From the NCBI RefSeq assembly GCF_003002055.1, contig NZ_PVZF01000013.1, positions 62,001-126,000 of the forward strand: 64,000 nt of DNA. The letters are read 5' to 3'. Positions 34,922 through 44,899 of the stretch are shown piece by piece (the first letter of the stretch is position 1; every line of letters begins with the position of its first letter). Below the pieces are notes generated by a model. The model saw nothing but the letters and a program-made list of their open reading frames with translations. It made no database searches and was not told where the DNA came from. Made by a program: the position numbers and the translations under genes. The stretch is from Kineococcus rhizosphaerae (GTDB taxonomy: Bacteria > Actinomycetota > Actinomycetes > Actinomycetales > Kineococcaceae).

Positions 34922-35739
34922 TGACGAACCCCACCTGGCACGCCTCACCCGCCCTGCTGAGCGCCTACGCCGGTGGCCGCAGCGGGCCCAGCGACTCCTG
35001 GTCCCTGGAGGCCCACCTCGTCGACTGCGCCCAGTGCCGCGCCGCGCTGGCCCTGGTCCTCGACCCCGACGACGCCGACCTGCTCGCCGCCCAGCGCACC
35101 GCCCTGCTCACCGACCCGCCCCCGCAGGCCACCCGCCCCGCCCGCAGCACCCGCCGCCGTCACCTGCACTGGCTCCTGCGGCCCGGCGCGGCGCTCGTCG
35201 TCCTGGCCGCCGTCGCTGCCGCCACCGTCCTGGACCTGCTGGCCTCGCCGTCGTGGCCGGGACTGTGGGTGCTGGCCCCCGTCGTCCCCCCGCTGGGGGT
35301 GGCGCTGTCGACGTGGGGCGAGGACGACCCCGCCCGCGAGGCGGCCCTCGCCACCCCTTCCGCCGGGCTGCGGACCACCCTGTGGCGCACCTGCCTCGTC
35401 GTCGCCACCGCGCTGCCCCTGACCGCCCTGGCGGGGCTGCTCGTCGGGTCCTCGCCGCTGGAGTTCCGCTGGCTGCTGCCCAGCCTCGCCACGTCCGCGG
35501 CCAGCCTCGCCCTCGGCACGCTCGTCCCGCTGCACCGGGCCGCCGTCGCCGTCGCCGCCGCCTGGACGCTGCTCGCCGTCGTCCCGCAGACCCCCTGGCT
35601 GCACCCCGGGTCCCTCGAACCGTTCCTGCTCACCGCCCGCGCCCAGCCCCTGTGGGTCCTCGTCGTGCTCGCCGCCGCCGCCGTCACGGCCCTGCGCCGC
35701 GACACCTTCCAGCTCCTGCCCGCCCGGAGGACCCGATGA
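34921..35739 (+). CDS. Zinc-finger anti-sigma factor with membrane domain
   Basis: 272 aa. The N-terminal ZAS motif is HLVDCAQC (HxxxCxxC, residues about 32-39), which grips an ECF sigma. Beyond it lie six or so membrane helices (LHWLLRPGAALVVLAAVAAATVL, GLWVLAPVVPPLGVALSTW and others), more than the usual single helix. It may thus be both the sigma inhibitor and a transport-linked sensor. It starts on the last base of the sigma stop and its own TGA overlaps the ABC ATPase ATG (ATGA). Confidence 0.85.
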   Translation: MTNPTWHASPALLSAYAGGRSGPSDSWSLEAHLVDCAQCRAALALVLDPDDADLLAAQRTALLTDPPPQATRPARSTRRRHLHWLLRPGAALVVLAAVAAATVLDLLASPSWPGLWVLAPVVPPLGVALSTWGEDDPAREAALATPSAGLRTTLWRTCLVVATALPLTALAGLLVGSSPLEFRWLLPSLATSAASLALGTLVPLHRAAVAVAAAWTLLAVVPQTPWLHPGSLEPFLLTARAQPLWVLVVLAAAAVTALRRDTFQLLPARRTR

Positions 35740-36515
35740 CCACGACCACCACGACGACCGTCCGCGCCGAGGGCCTGCGCGTGCGCCTGGGCCGCGGCCG
35801 GCGCGCCCGGACCGTCCTCGACGGCGTCGACCTGGACCTCGGCCACGGCGTCCACGGGCTGCTGGGCCCCAACGGCGCCGGGAAGACGACGCTCGTGCGC
35901 GTGCTGGCCACCCTCGTCGACCCCGACGACGGCCACCTGCACCTGCTGGGCCGCCGCCCCGGGCGCGAGTCCGACCGGCGCGAGGTCCGCCGCCGCCTCG
36001 GCTACCTCCCGCAGACCTTCGGCGGGTACCCGCGCTTCAGCGTCCGCGAGTTCGTCGAGTACTTCGCCTGGCTCAAGGAGGTCCCCGCCGCCCGGGCGCC
36101 GCTGGCCGTGGACCACGCCCTGGACCGCGTCGGGCTCGCCGACCGCGCCGACTCCCGCCTCAAGGAGCTGTCCGGTGGGATGGTCCGGCGCGTCGGCCTG
36201 GCCCAGGCCCTCGTCAATGACCCCGAGCTGCTCCTGCTCGACGAGCCCACCGCCGGTCTCGACCCCGAGCAGCGCGTCGACTTCCGCCGCCTCGTGCGCG
36301 ACCTGTCCGCCGACACCACCGTCGTGCTGTCCACCCACCTCGTCGAGGACGTCGCCGCCGCCTGCGACGAGGTGACGCTCCTGGACGCCGGCCGCGTCGC
36401 CTGGACCGGGACCCCCACCGCCCTGGCCGACCTCGGCGGCGACGCCCGCGCCGACGTCTCCGCCGTCGAGCACGGCTACACCGCCGCCCTGCGCGCCCAC
36501 CGGGAGGGCCGGTGA
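35736..36515 (+). CDS. ABC transporter ATPase subunit
   Basis: 259 aa. Walker A LLGPNGAGKTTLVRVL, Q loop LGYLPQTFGGYPRFS, signature LSGGMVRRVGLAQAL, Walker B LLLLDEPTAGLD, H loop LSTHLVED. It powers the two following membrane proteins. The first eight residues are a Thr run (MTTTTTTT). Coupled at both ends by ATGA/GTGA overlaps. Confidence 0.93.
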   Translation: MTTTTTTTVRAEGLRVRLGRGRRARTVLDGVDLDLGHGVHGLLGPNGAGKTTLVRVLATLVDPDDGHLHLLGRRPGRESDRREVRRRLGYLPQTFGGYPRFSVREFVEYFAWLKEVPAARAPLAVDHALDRVGLADRADSRLKELSGGMVRRVGLAQALVNDPELLLLDEPTAGLDPEQRVDFRRLVRDLSADTTVVLSTHLVEDVAAACDEVTLLDAGRVAWTGTPTALADLGGDARADVSAVEHGYTAALRAHREGR

Positions 36516-37831
36516 GCGGCCGCGTCCTATGCACCGAGCTGCGCCGGGGCGCCGCCGGGTTCCTCGTCGTCGTCCTCGTCCTCGTCGCCGCGGCCCTGCT
36601 CACCTCCCGGGCCCCCCGCCTCAGCGGCTACAACTCGTGGTCGTCGGGGTGGAGCGCCGCCGCGGGGGAGTTCACCGCCTGGGGCATCGTCCTGGGGCCG
36701 GTCGCCGCGACCGTCGCCGCCTGGGTCGGCGCCCGCGAGCGCCGGTGGGGACTCACCGAGCTGCTCGCCACCACCCCCCGCCCGCGCGCCCACCGCGGCG
36801 CCCTGACCCTGACCGCCCTCGGCGTGGCCGTCGTGCTCGGTCAGCTCGCCGGGGCCGTCGCGTACGCCCTCGCCGTCGCCCCCACCTCCCGCCACCCCCG
36901 CGTCGACGACCTCGTCGTGCCGGCGCTCGGCGTCCTCGGGGTCCTCGTCGCCACCGCCTGGGGCTGGGCCGTGGGCCGGCTCGTCCCGCGTCGGCTCACC
37001 GCCCCCCTGGTCGGGCTCGCGCTCTACGCCGTCGCCGGCGTCCTGTCCTACTCCGCCGGTGCCCTCGGGTACCTCTCCCCGCTGGGTCACCTCCCCTACG
37101 GCAGCTACCAGGAGCTGCTGCCCGGGATCGTCCCCGGCTACGCGGTGTGGCTCGCCTCGATCGCGGCCGTCGTCCTCGTCGCCGTCCTGGCCCAGCGCCG
37201 CCGCTGGGCGCTCGTCCCGGCCGCCACCGCGGCGCTCGCGGTCACCGTGCTGCTGCTGGCCCAGGACTCCCCGGACGGGTACCCGACGTGGGCGCGGACC
37301 GACCCCGTGGCGGCGCGGCAGGTCTGCACCGGCGACGCCCCCGTCGTGTGCGTGACGCGCGAGCACGAGGCGTTCCTCGCCGACGTCACCCCGCTGGCCC
37401 GGGGCGTGATCGCGGAGATGGCTCCGGTCGTCACCGTGCGCGGGGCCCAGGAGGACCTGCGCGGCGACGTGCCCGACGGGTACCTGCCCCTCACCAACCT
37501 GCAGACCTCGGGCGCGATGTTCCGCCCCGGCCTGACCGACCCCGACGACGTCCGGTTCCAGACGGTCATGCAGTTCGTGTCGATGCGCTGCCCGCTGGGC
37601 CCCTCCGACGTCCCGCAGGACGAGGTGCAGACGTCGTTCGACCTGTCCTACGTCGCCGCCGGGGTCCTCGTCCCCAGCCTGCGCCCCGCCCTCGGCGACT
37701 ACCCCCCGGCGCAGGACGCGACCGCCCTGCGCGCCCGGCTGCAGGACCCCGCCGAGGCCCGCGCCTGGATCGGCCGGTACCTGGACGCGGTCCACGGCTG
37801 CGACTACGCCGCCCTGGAGCGGCTGCGGTGA
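36512..37831 (+). CDS. ABC permease-like membrane protein
   Basis: 439 aa. About six membrane helices in the first 250 residues (FLVVVLVLVAAALLTS, GIVLGPVAATVAAWVGA, VPALGVLGVLVATAWGWAVG). A large extracytoplasmic C-terminal domain with four cysteines follows (VCTGDAPVVCVTR, SMRCPLG, VHGCDY), which may form disulfides and sense or bind an antibiotic or cell-wall ligand. GTG overlaps the ATPase stop. Confidence 0.72.
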   Translation: MSGRVLCTELRRGAAGFLVVVLVLVAAALLTSRAPRLSGYNSWSSGWSAAAGEFTAWGIVLGPVAATVAAWVGARERRWGLTELLATTPRPRAHRGALTLTALGVAVVLGQLAGAVAYALAVAPTSRHPRVDDLVVPALGVLGVLVATAWGWAVGRLVPRRLTAPLVGLALYAVAGVLSYSAGALGYLSPLGHLPYGSYQELLPGIVPGYAVWLASIAAVVLVAVLAQRRRWALVPAATAALAVTVLLLAQDSPDGYPTWARTDPVAARQVCTGDAPVVCVTREHEAFLADVTPLARGVIAEMAPVVTVRGAQEDLRGDVPDGYLPLTNLQTSGAMFRPGLTDPDDVRFQTVMQFVSMRCPLGPSDVPQDEVQTSFDLSYVAAGVLVPSLRPALGDYPPAQDATALRARLQDPAEARAWIGRYLDAVHGCDYAALERLR

Positions 37832-38430
37832 GCGCGCCCCCCGTCCACCCCTTCGCCCACGCCCGCCGGCTGCCGGCGACGGCCCTGTGGGTCGCGGCGG
37901 TCGCCGTGGGCGCGTGGCTGGCGGGGGACTGGCTGGCCTCCCGGCCGTACTTCCCCGGCCCGTCGGCCCGGGTGCCCGTCGCCGTCGGCGGCCCGCTGCT
38001 CGCGGCCGTCCTGCTCGCCCGCACCCTCGCCGGCGACGACCCCGACCTCGAACGCACCGCACCGCGGTTCACCCCCGCCTTCCGCACGCTCCACGCCCTG
38101 CTCGGCGCGAGCGTCCCGGCCCTCGCCCTGGCGCTGGCGCTCCTGGCCGACCCGGCGGTCTTCGGCGCGGCCGCCGTCGTGCGCAACACCCTCGGGCTGG
38201 CGGGGCTGACCCTGCTGGCCGCGGTGCTGGTCCCGGTGCACCTGGCCTGGGCGCCCGCGACCCTCGTGACGTTCGCGACGTACCTGGCCGCCGGTCACGC
38301 CGACGGCGCCGGCGTCGCGTGGTGGGGGTGGCTCGTGCGGCCCGGCGGGGCCGACGCGTCCTGGGCCGTCGCGGGCGTCCTGCTCACGGCCGGTGCCTTC
38401 CTCTACACGCGGCGGGGGGTCAGCCGGTGA
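37828..38430 (+). CDS. Second permease-like membrane protein
   Basis: 200 aa, six predicted helices (TALWVAAVAVGAWLAGDWLA, VGGPLLAAVLLARTL, LGASVPALALALALLA, GLAGLTLLAAVLVPVHLAWA and others). Not recognised by name. GTG overlaps the previous stop by four bases, so it is the last gene of the sigma-linked operon and is probably the second half of the transport channel. Confidence 0.72.
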   Translation: MSAPPVHPFAHARRLPATALWVAAVAVGAWLAGDWLASRPYFPGPSARVPVAVGGPLLAAVLLARTLAGDDPDLERTAPRFTPAFRTLHALLGASVPALALALALLADPAVFGAAAVVRNTLGLAGLTLLAAVLVPVHLAWAPATLVTFATYLAAGHADGAGVAWWGWLVRPGGADASWAVAGVLLTAGAFLYTRRGVSR

Positions 38431-38769
38431 GGTGGCGGCGCGGCCCGCGGTGCACCCGTCACGGCTGCCCGATGACCTCGCGCTCACGTCGATGTCGTGA
38501 CGTTCGCGCACCGCACCCACGACGCACCCACGAGCACGGGCCCACCCCACCATCTCCGGCCGCTGTGTCGCGAGCGCGCACGATCGATGCGCCCATCTCC
38601 CGACACGCCGTCCCCGGGACCGTCCGCCGGGCTGCGGCGGGCGATGGCTGCATCGATCCTGCACACACCTCACCCGACGTCGCGGTCATCCGAAGTCGTA
38701 CGCGGTGCCGTGGCCGCTCGTCACCCGCCCAGCCCGACGACCGCCCCCGGCGTCCCGACACCCCGAGCC
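38431..38769. other. 339-base intergenic region with inverted repeats, no gene seen
   Basis: Codon use in all frames is unlike the neighbours and no start with a ribosome site is convincing. It holds a 9-bp perfect inverted repeat (GATCGATGC at 38582-38590, GCATCGATC at 38650-38658) and the dyad TCACG.......CGTGA near 38488. It could be a terminator zone or the scar of a lost element. Confidence 0.35.
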
Positions 38770-39276
38770 TCACCGGTGCCCCGGTGCGGGACCGTCACCG
38801 ACGTCCCCGACCAGTGCTCGCCGCAGCACCCGGCACCGCGCCCGGTGCTCGTACGTGCTCCTGTCGGCGCGCTCGGCCGTCCACGAGCTCACGGTCGTCC
38901 CGGCCCGCCGGTACCCGAGCCGCTCGTAGAGCGCCTGCGCGCGCGGGTTGTCGACCTCCACCTCCAGGACCGCCTCGGCGCCACCGCGGGCGCGGACCGC
39001 GTCCTCCAGCGCACCGACCAGCGCCGTCCCCACCCCGCGCGAGCGGTGGCCGGGGTGCACGACGAGCTGGAACAACGCCCCGCGTCCCGGCTGCGCGACG
39101 TGGTCGACGGCCCCGACCCCCACGACCCGCCCGTCGACGACGGCGGCGAGGTAGTCCACCTCGTCACCGCGCGTCAGCTCCGCGCGCACGGCCCGCAGGT
39201 GCGTCCCGGACCCCGCCCAGCCCAGGTCGGCGAGGTCGTCGACGGTCAGGGCGCGGAACCCGGGTGCGACGGCCAC
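38770..39276 (-). CDS. GNAT family acetyltransferase (RimI-like)
   Basis: 168 aa. Acetyl-CoA loop QLVVHPGHRSRGVGTALVGALEDA (R/Q-x-x-G-x-G/A) and the C-terminal strand VEVDNPRAQALYERLGYRRAGTT. GTG 39276 is supported by TACCGT 6 nt upstream (leaderless). It diverges from the kinase-like gene, with the two -10 boxes interlocked in 22 bases. Substrate unknown. Confidence 0.88.
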   Translation of the reverse strand: MAVAPGFRALTVDDLADLGWAGSGTHLRAVRAELTRGDEVDYLAAVVDGRVVGVGAVDHVAQPGRGALFQLVVHPGHRSRGVGTALVGALEDAVRARGGAEAVLEVEVDNPRAQALYERLGYRRAGTTVSSWTAERADRSTYEHRARCRVLRRALVGDVGDGPAPGHR

Positions 39277-39282
39277 GCGCCG

Positions 39283-39292
39283 ACGGTAGACA
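39283..39292. promoter_or_regulatory. Interlocked divergent -10 boxes
   Basis: TACCGT on the minus strand (39283-39288, 6 nt before GTG 39276) overlaps TAGACA on the plus strand (39287-39292, 6 nt before GTG 39299). RNA polymerase could not start both at once. Confidence 0.6.
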
Positions 39293-39298
39293 CGACGG

Positions 39299-39793
39299 GT
39301 GCCCCGCCGCCCGCTGGTCCTCACCGGGGGTCCGGCCGTGGGCAAGACCACGACGGGGCGCCGGCTCGCCGGGGCGCGCACCGCCGGGGCCTTCGTGGAC
39401 GTCGATGACGTCCGCCAGCTCGTGGTCGCCGGTGCGGCCGCCGCGTGGGAACCGGACGGCCCCCGGCAGGCGGCCCTCGCCGCCCGCAACGCCTGCGCCC
39501 TGGTCCGCAACCTCACCGACGCCGGGTTCGACGTCGTCGTGGCCGACGTCCTGGCCCCCGCGACCGTCCCCGTCTACCGGCAGCTCCTGTCCGGCGTCCT
39601 GGTCGTCCACCTGCGGGTGCCGTTCGCCGAGGCCCGGCGGCGGGCCACCACCCGCCCCGCGTGGCTGACCGAGGAGGAGTTCGCCTGGCTGCACCGCCGC
39701 GACGCCGAGGACCCGCCCGCCGCCGATGTCCGCCTCGACGTCGCCGGGCTGGACCCGGCCGCCCAGGCCGCCGCCGTGGGGGAGCTGTGGTGA
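39299..39793 (+). CDS. P-loop kinase-like protein
   Basis: 164 aa. Walker A LTGGPAVGKTTTGRRLAG at the N-terminus, DVDDVRQLV where a substrate Asp is expected, a strand VVVADVLAPATVPVYRQLL and a lid Arg region (RVPFAEARRRATTRP). It resembles small-molecule or zeta-like kinases, but the substrate is unknown. The following acetyltransferase gene overlaps it by GTGA. Confidence 0.8.
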   Translation: MPRRPLVLTGGPAVGKTTTGRRLAGARTAGAFVDVDDVRQLVVAGAAAAWEPDGPRQAALAARNACALVRNLTDAGFDVVVADVLAPATVPVYRQLLSGVLVVHLRVPFAEARRRATTRPAWLTEEEFAWLHRRDAEDPPAADVRLDVAGLDPAAQAAAVGELW

Positions 39794-40305
39794 GCGGGTT
39801 CCCGGACCCGCTCGTCGGCCCGCGCGTGCGGCTTCGGGCCTTCGTCCCCGCGGACGCCGCGATGGCCCGTGAGCTGTCCACCGACCCCTACGTGCCGCGC
39901 ACCGGTTCGCTGCCCGCGCACGCCGACGCCGCCCAGGCCGCCGCGTGGGTCCGGCGCCAGCAGGGCCGTCTCGCCGAGGGCGCCGGCTACTCCTTCGCGC
40001 TCGAGGTCGGGGGTCGCGCCGTGGGGCAGTGCGGGCTGTGGTTCGCCGGGGCGGAGCGCTTCACCGTCGGCTACGCCGTGGTCCCCGGCGCCCGGGGGCA
40101 GGGCCTGGCCGCCGAGGCGCTGGGCCTCCTCGTCGGTTTCGCCTGGACGCACCCGGCGGCCCGGACCGTCGAGGCGCTGGTCGAGCCGTGGAACACCGCC
40201 TCGCTGCGCACGCTCGCGCGGGCCGGGTTCACCCGGGTCGGCGCGACGACGCACCCGATCGGCGGCGAGGAGCGCGACGTGGAGGTGTGGGTCGTCAGGC
40301 GGTGA
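39790..40305 (+). CDS. GNAT family acetyltransferase (RimJ/RimL-like)
   Basis: 171 aa. RVRLRAFVPADAAMARELSTD, then the CoA loop GYAVVPGARGQGLAAEALGLLVGFAW and VEPWNTASLRTLARAGFTRVG, the RimJ/L pattern. It is translationally coupled to the P-loop kinase gene, and the pair may act on the same small molecule. It converges with the PHP gene, 3 bases apart. Confidence 0.9.
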   Translation: MSGFPDPLVGPRVRLRAFVPADAAMARELSTDPYVPRTGSLPAHADAAQAAAWVRRQQGRLAEGAGYSFALEVGGRAVGQCGLWFAGAERFTVGYAVVPGARGQGLAAEALGLLVGFAWTHPAARTVEALVEPWNTASLRTLARAGFTRVGATTHPIGGEERDVEVWVVRR

Positions 40306-40308
40306 CGC

Positions 40309-41112
40309 TCAGGCCCGCACCCACGGGTCCCCGGGCCGGCGGCCCGGGGCGAACCCCGCCGCGGACGCCCGCTCACCGGCCTGCGCGAACCCCGTCCCCA
40401 CGAACCGCGCCTCGTGGGCGTCGCTGCCGAACGTCACGCGCCGCCCGCCCTCCTCGGCCCACCAGCGCAGGATCGTCGGGTGCAGCGGCAACCGCGTGTT
40501 GATCTCCAGGCACCGGTCGGTGAGGGAGCGCAGCGCCGTCCGCAGCTCCTCCTCGAAGTCCCGCGGGTCGAACTCCCCGGGCCACGACCGCACGGGGTAG
40601 TCGAGGTGGGCGAACGTGTCGAAGTCCCCCGGGCCCATCCGGCAGACCTCCGCGAGGTAGTCGCGGAACACGTCGGGCGCCGGGCGGTCCTCGAACAGCA
40701 GCCAGGGTTCCGCGTACGCGGACGCCTCCTCGTCCCACAGGCAGTGAAGCGAGCCCACGACCCGGTCCACGGGCGGCAGGGCGGCGAGCTCGGCCACGTG
40801 CAGGTGCGGCTGCCCCACCTCCCGGCCGGACAGGACCTCCAGGCCGGGGAACTCGGCGCGGCAGCGGTCCAGGCTCTCGGCGTAGGCGTCGAAGTCCGGC
40901 AGGGGCGCGTGCAGGATCCCGTCGGCGTCGACGAGGTCGCCGAAGGACCCGGCGAGGAAACCCGCCCGGAACGGCGTCAGGTCGACGTGCTCGGTGAACG
41001 CCACCGAGGGCAGCCCGATCGCCACGGCCCGCGCGCACGTCGCGCGCATCGACCCCACGCGGCGCGCGTCCCAGGAGAACTCGCTGTGCACGTGACCGTC
41101 GGGAGGCAGCAC
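40309..41112 (-). CDS. PHP-domain phosphatase (histidinol-phosphatase-like)
   Basis: 267 aa. Metal ligands of the PHP fold: DGHVHSEFSWDA (HxH), FTEHVDLTPF, GREVGQPH, GSLHCLW, FAHLDYPVR and FGSDAHEARF. This is the HisK/HisJ type that dephosphorylates histidinol phosphate or a related phosphoester. It follows the PucR gene after 4 bases on the same strand. No other his gene is near, so the in vivo substrate is open. Confidence 0.85.
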   Translation of the reverse strand: MLPPDGHVHSEFSWDARRVGSMRATCARAVAIGLPSVAFTEHVDLTPFRAGFLAGSFGDLVDADGILHAPLPDFDAYAESLDRCRAEFPGLEVLSGREVGQPHLHVAELAALPPVDRVVGSLHCLWDEEASAYAEPWLLFEDRPAPDVFRDYLAEVCRMGPGDFDTFAHLDYPVRSWPGEFDPRDFEEELRTALRSLTDRCLEINTRLPLHPTILRWWAEEGGRRVTFGSDAHEARFVGTGFAQAGERASAAGFAPGRRPGDPWVRA

Positions 41113-41116
41113 CGGG

Positions 41117-42217
41117 TCAGCCTCCCAGCACCAGCGCCAGGTGCACCGCCAGCCGGTCCCGCCCGTCGTCCAGGTCGTACCCGCTGAGCGCGCAGGCCCG
41201 CCGCAGCCGGTGGTACAGCGTCTGGCGGTGGATCGACAGCGCCTCGGCCGTGCGCTGCGCCGACCCCGCGAGGTCGAGGTAGGTGCGCACGGTGCCCGCC
41301 AGCTCGGGGTCGGCCAGCAGCCGGCGCGCGCGCTCGTCCACGACGACCGTCGAGGGGTCGCCGAGGGCGAGCAGCCGGTGCGCGCCGAGCCGTTCCCACT
41401 CGCGCACCCCCGCCGTCCCCGCGCGCAGCGCGGCGTCCGCCTGCCGCCACCCGACGTGCGCCGCCGACGCCTCGACCACGCCGGAGACCCCCACGGCCAG
41501 GCCGCCGGGGTGCTGCGACAGCAGCGCGGCCGCGGCGCGCTCGGCGACGTCGCGGCCGGCGAGGGGGGCGGGGACGACGAGCGCGGCCCGGTGCCCCACC
41601 CCGGCCACCAGGACCGAGCGCGGCAGCAGCCAGCCGTTGACGACGCCGGTCGGGCCGCCGTCCACGGGCGCCAGCGCGACCACGGTGACCGCAGGGGTCA
41701 GCAGCCCGTCGCGCTGCAGCTCCTCCACGGCGCGGGCCCGGGACCCGGCGTCGGCGGACAGCAGCTCCCCGACGGCCCACGTGGTGCGGTCTGCGGTGCG
41801 GGCCCGGGTCGCCAGGTGCGCGGCGACGAGGTCGAGGGCCTCGTCGACGCGCTCGAGGTGGTCCACGCGCACCCGGTCGTGCGGGTCGAGCAGCCACAGG
41901 TACCCGTACGTCACGCCGCGCCAGCGCACGGGCAGGCACCAGCGGGGCAGCCGGCCGGTCGCGGGGTCGCCGGGGATGCGCAGCGGCCCGTTCGCCCGGG
42001 CGATGCCGAACCCGTTGAACAGCTCCTGCACGACGGGGTCGGAGCGGCGGCGCAGGACCGAGCGCCGCCGGACCTCGTCGATCTCGTCGTCGTGACCGGA
42101 GGACGCGACGAGCAGCAGGTCCCGGTCCTCCAGCGTCACGGGCGCTCCCGTGAGCTCGGCGACGGTGTCGACGAGGTCCTGCACCTGGTCCGTGGGGTTC
42201 ACCTGGGCATCATCCAC
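41117..42217 (-). CDS. PucR-family regulator of proline catabolism
   Basis: 366 aa. An N-terminal sensor domain (VTLEDRDLLLVASSGHDDEIDEVRRRSVLRRR), a GGDEF-like middle part and the C-terminal PucR HTH (RTYLDLAGSAQRTAEALSIHRQTLYHRLRRACALSGYDL). It is divergent from the proline dehydrogenase gene. PucR-type activators of this kind (PruR/PutR) control proline use in actinobacteria. GTG 42217 overlaps the dyad at 42210-42225; GTG 42202 is an alternative start. Confidence 0.87.
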   Translation of the reverse strand: MDDAQVNPTDQVQDLVDTVAELTGAPVTLEDRDLLLVASSGHDDEIDEVRRRSVLRRRSDPVVQELFNGFGIARANGPLRIPGDPATGRLPRWCLPVRWRGVTYGYLWLLDPHDRVRVDHLERVDEALDLVAAHLATRARTADRTTWAVGELLSADAGSRARAVEELQRDGLLTPAVTVVALAPVDGGPTGVVNGWLLPRSVLVAGVGHRAALVVPAPLAGRDVAERAAAALLSQHPGGLAVGVSGVVEASAAHVGWRQADAALRAGTAGVREWERLGAHRLLALGDPSTVVVDERARRLLADPELAGTVRTYLDLAGSAQRTAEALSIHRQTLYHRLRRACALSGYDLDDGRDRLAVHLALVLGG

Positions 42218-42225
42218 CTGGATGA
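42210..42225. promoter_or_regulatory. Dyad at the PucR start
   Basis: TCATCCA, two bases, TGGATGA. It overlaps the GTG at 42217 and lies in the divergent promoter shared with proline dehydrogenase. It may be the regulator's own site. Confidence 0.45.
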
Positions 42226-42279
42226 CGAGGGCTCTGAGACGTGTGACGTCCGTCAGTGGCCGCGCGGGGCGTGAAGGCC

Positions 42280-42285
42280 TAGCGT
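42280..42285 (+). promoter_or_regulatory. -10 box of the leaderless proline operon
   Basis: TAGCGT ending 6 nt before GTG 42292, identical to the box before the gene at 19544. Confidence 0.6.
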
Positions 42286-42291
42286 CGAGGT

Positions 42292-43209
42292 GTGTTCGGA
42301 CAACTCCTCCTCGGTGTCGCCGGCAACTCCGGCGTCCGCCGGCTCGTCACCGGCAGCAGCCTCAGCCGGCCCGTCGTGGCCCGCTTCGTCGCCGGTGACG
42401 ACGTCGACGCGGCCACCGGCGCCGTGCGGGACCTGACCCGCGACGGCATCGCCGTCACCCTCGACCGGCTCGGGGAGGACATCACCGCCCCCGAGCAGGC
42501 CGACGAGACCGTCGCCGGGTACTCCGAGCTCCTCGACCGGCTCGCCGCCGAAGGGCTCGCGACCGGCAACGAGATCTCGATCAAGCTCTCCGCCCTCGGC
42601 CAGGGCCTGGGCCCGGACGGTCCGCGCCGAGCCACCGAACGTGCCCGCACGCTGGTCGAACGCGCCCACGCGCACGGGGTCGACGTGACGGTCGACATGG
42701 AGGACCACACCCGCGTCGAGGACACCCTCGAGACCGTCCGCGCGCTGCGGGCGGACTTCCCCCGCACCGGCTGCGTCCTGCAGGCCATGCTGCGCCGCAC
42801 CGAGGGCGACGCCCGCGACCTCGCCCACGCCGGGTCCCGCGTCCGCCTCGTCAAGGGCGCCTACAACGAACCCCCCGAGGTCGCCTACCCCGCCAAGGCC
42901 GACGTCGACAAGGCGTACGTCCGCTGCCTCAAGACCCTGCTCGACGGCGGCGCCTACCCGATGATCGCCACCCACGACCTGCGCATCGTCGCCCTCGCCG
43001 AGGAGCTGCTCGCCGGCAAGCCCGCGGGTTCGGCGGAGTTCCAGATGCTCTACGGCATCCGCGCCGGTGAGCAGAAGCGCCTCGCCGCGCAGCACGCGGT
43101 GCGGGTCTACGTCCCCTACGGCACCGACTGGTACGGGTACTTCTCCCGCCGCCTGGCCGAGCGCCCCGCGAACCTCGCGTTCTTCGCCCGTTCCCTCGTC
43201 GCCGGCTGA
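42292..43209 (+). CDS. Proline dehydrogenase
   Basis: 305-aa monofunctional FAD enzyme that oxidises L-proline to pyrroline-5-carboxylate. The beta/alpha barrel motifs are visible: GNEISIKLSALGQGLG, VTVDMEDHTRVEDTL, VRLVKGAYNEPPEVAY, YPMIATHD and the C-terminal YVPYGTDWYGYFSRRLAERPAN, whose RRxxER segment binds the proline carboxylate. It is followed after 31 bases by the pyrroline-5-carboxylate dehydrogenase, so the pair completes conversion to glutamate. Confidence 0.95.
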   Translation: MFGQLLLGVAGNSGVRRLVTGSSLSRPVVARFVAGDDVDAATGAVRDLTRDGIAVTLDRLGEDITAPEQADETVAGYSELLDRLAAEGLATGNEISIKLSALGQGLGPDGPRRATERARTLVERAHAHGVDVTVDMEDHTRVEDTLETVRALRADFPRTGCVLQAMLRRTEGDARDLAHAGSRVRLVKGAYNEPPEVAYPAKADVDKAYVRCLKTLLDGGAYPMIATHDLRIVALAEELLAGKPAGSAEFQMLYGIRAGEQKRLAAQHAVRVYVPYGTDWYGYFSRRLAERPANLAFFARSLVAG

Positions 43210-43240
43210 CGCCGCGCCCCTGACCCGGAAGGAACCCGAC

Positions 43241-44866
<1,626 letters not shown>

Positions 44867-44899
44867 TTGAGAGATCACTGAGCGGGGTACAGGGAGGGC

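Noticed and set aside
38459-38773. Small protein genes in the 38.4-38.8 kb gap
   Set aside because: Both strands have open frames, but composition is Arg/Ser/Gly noise and no family is seen.
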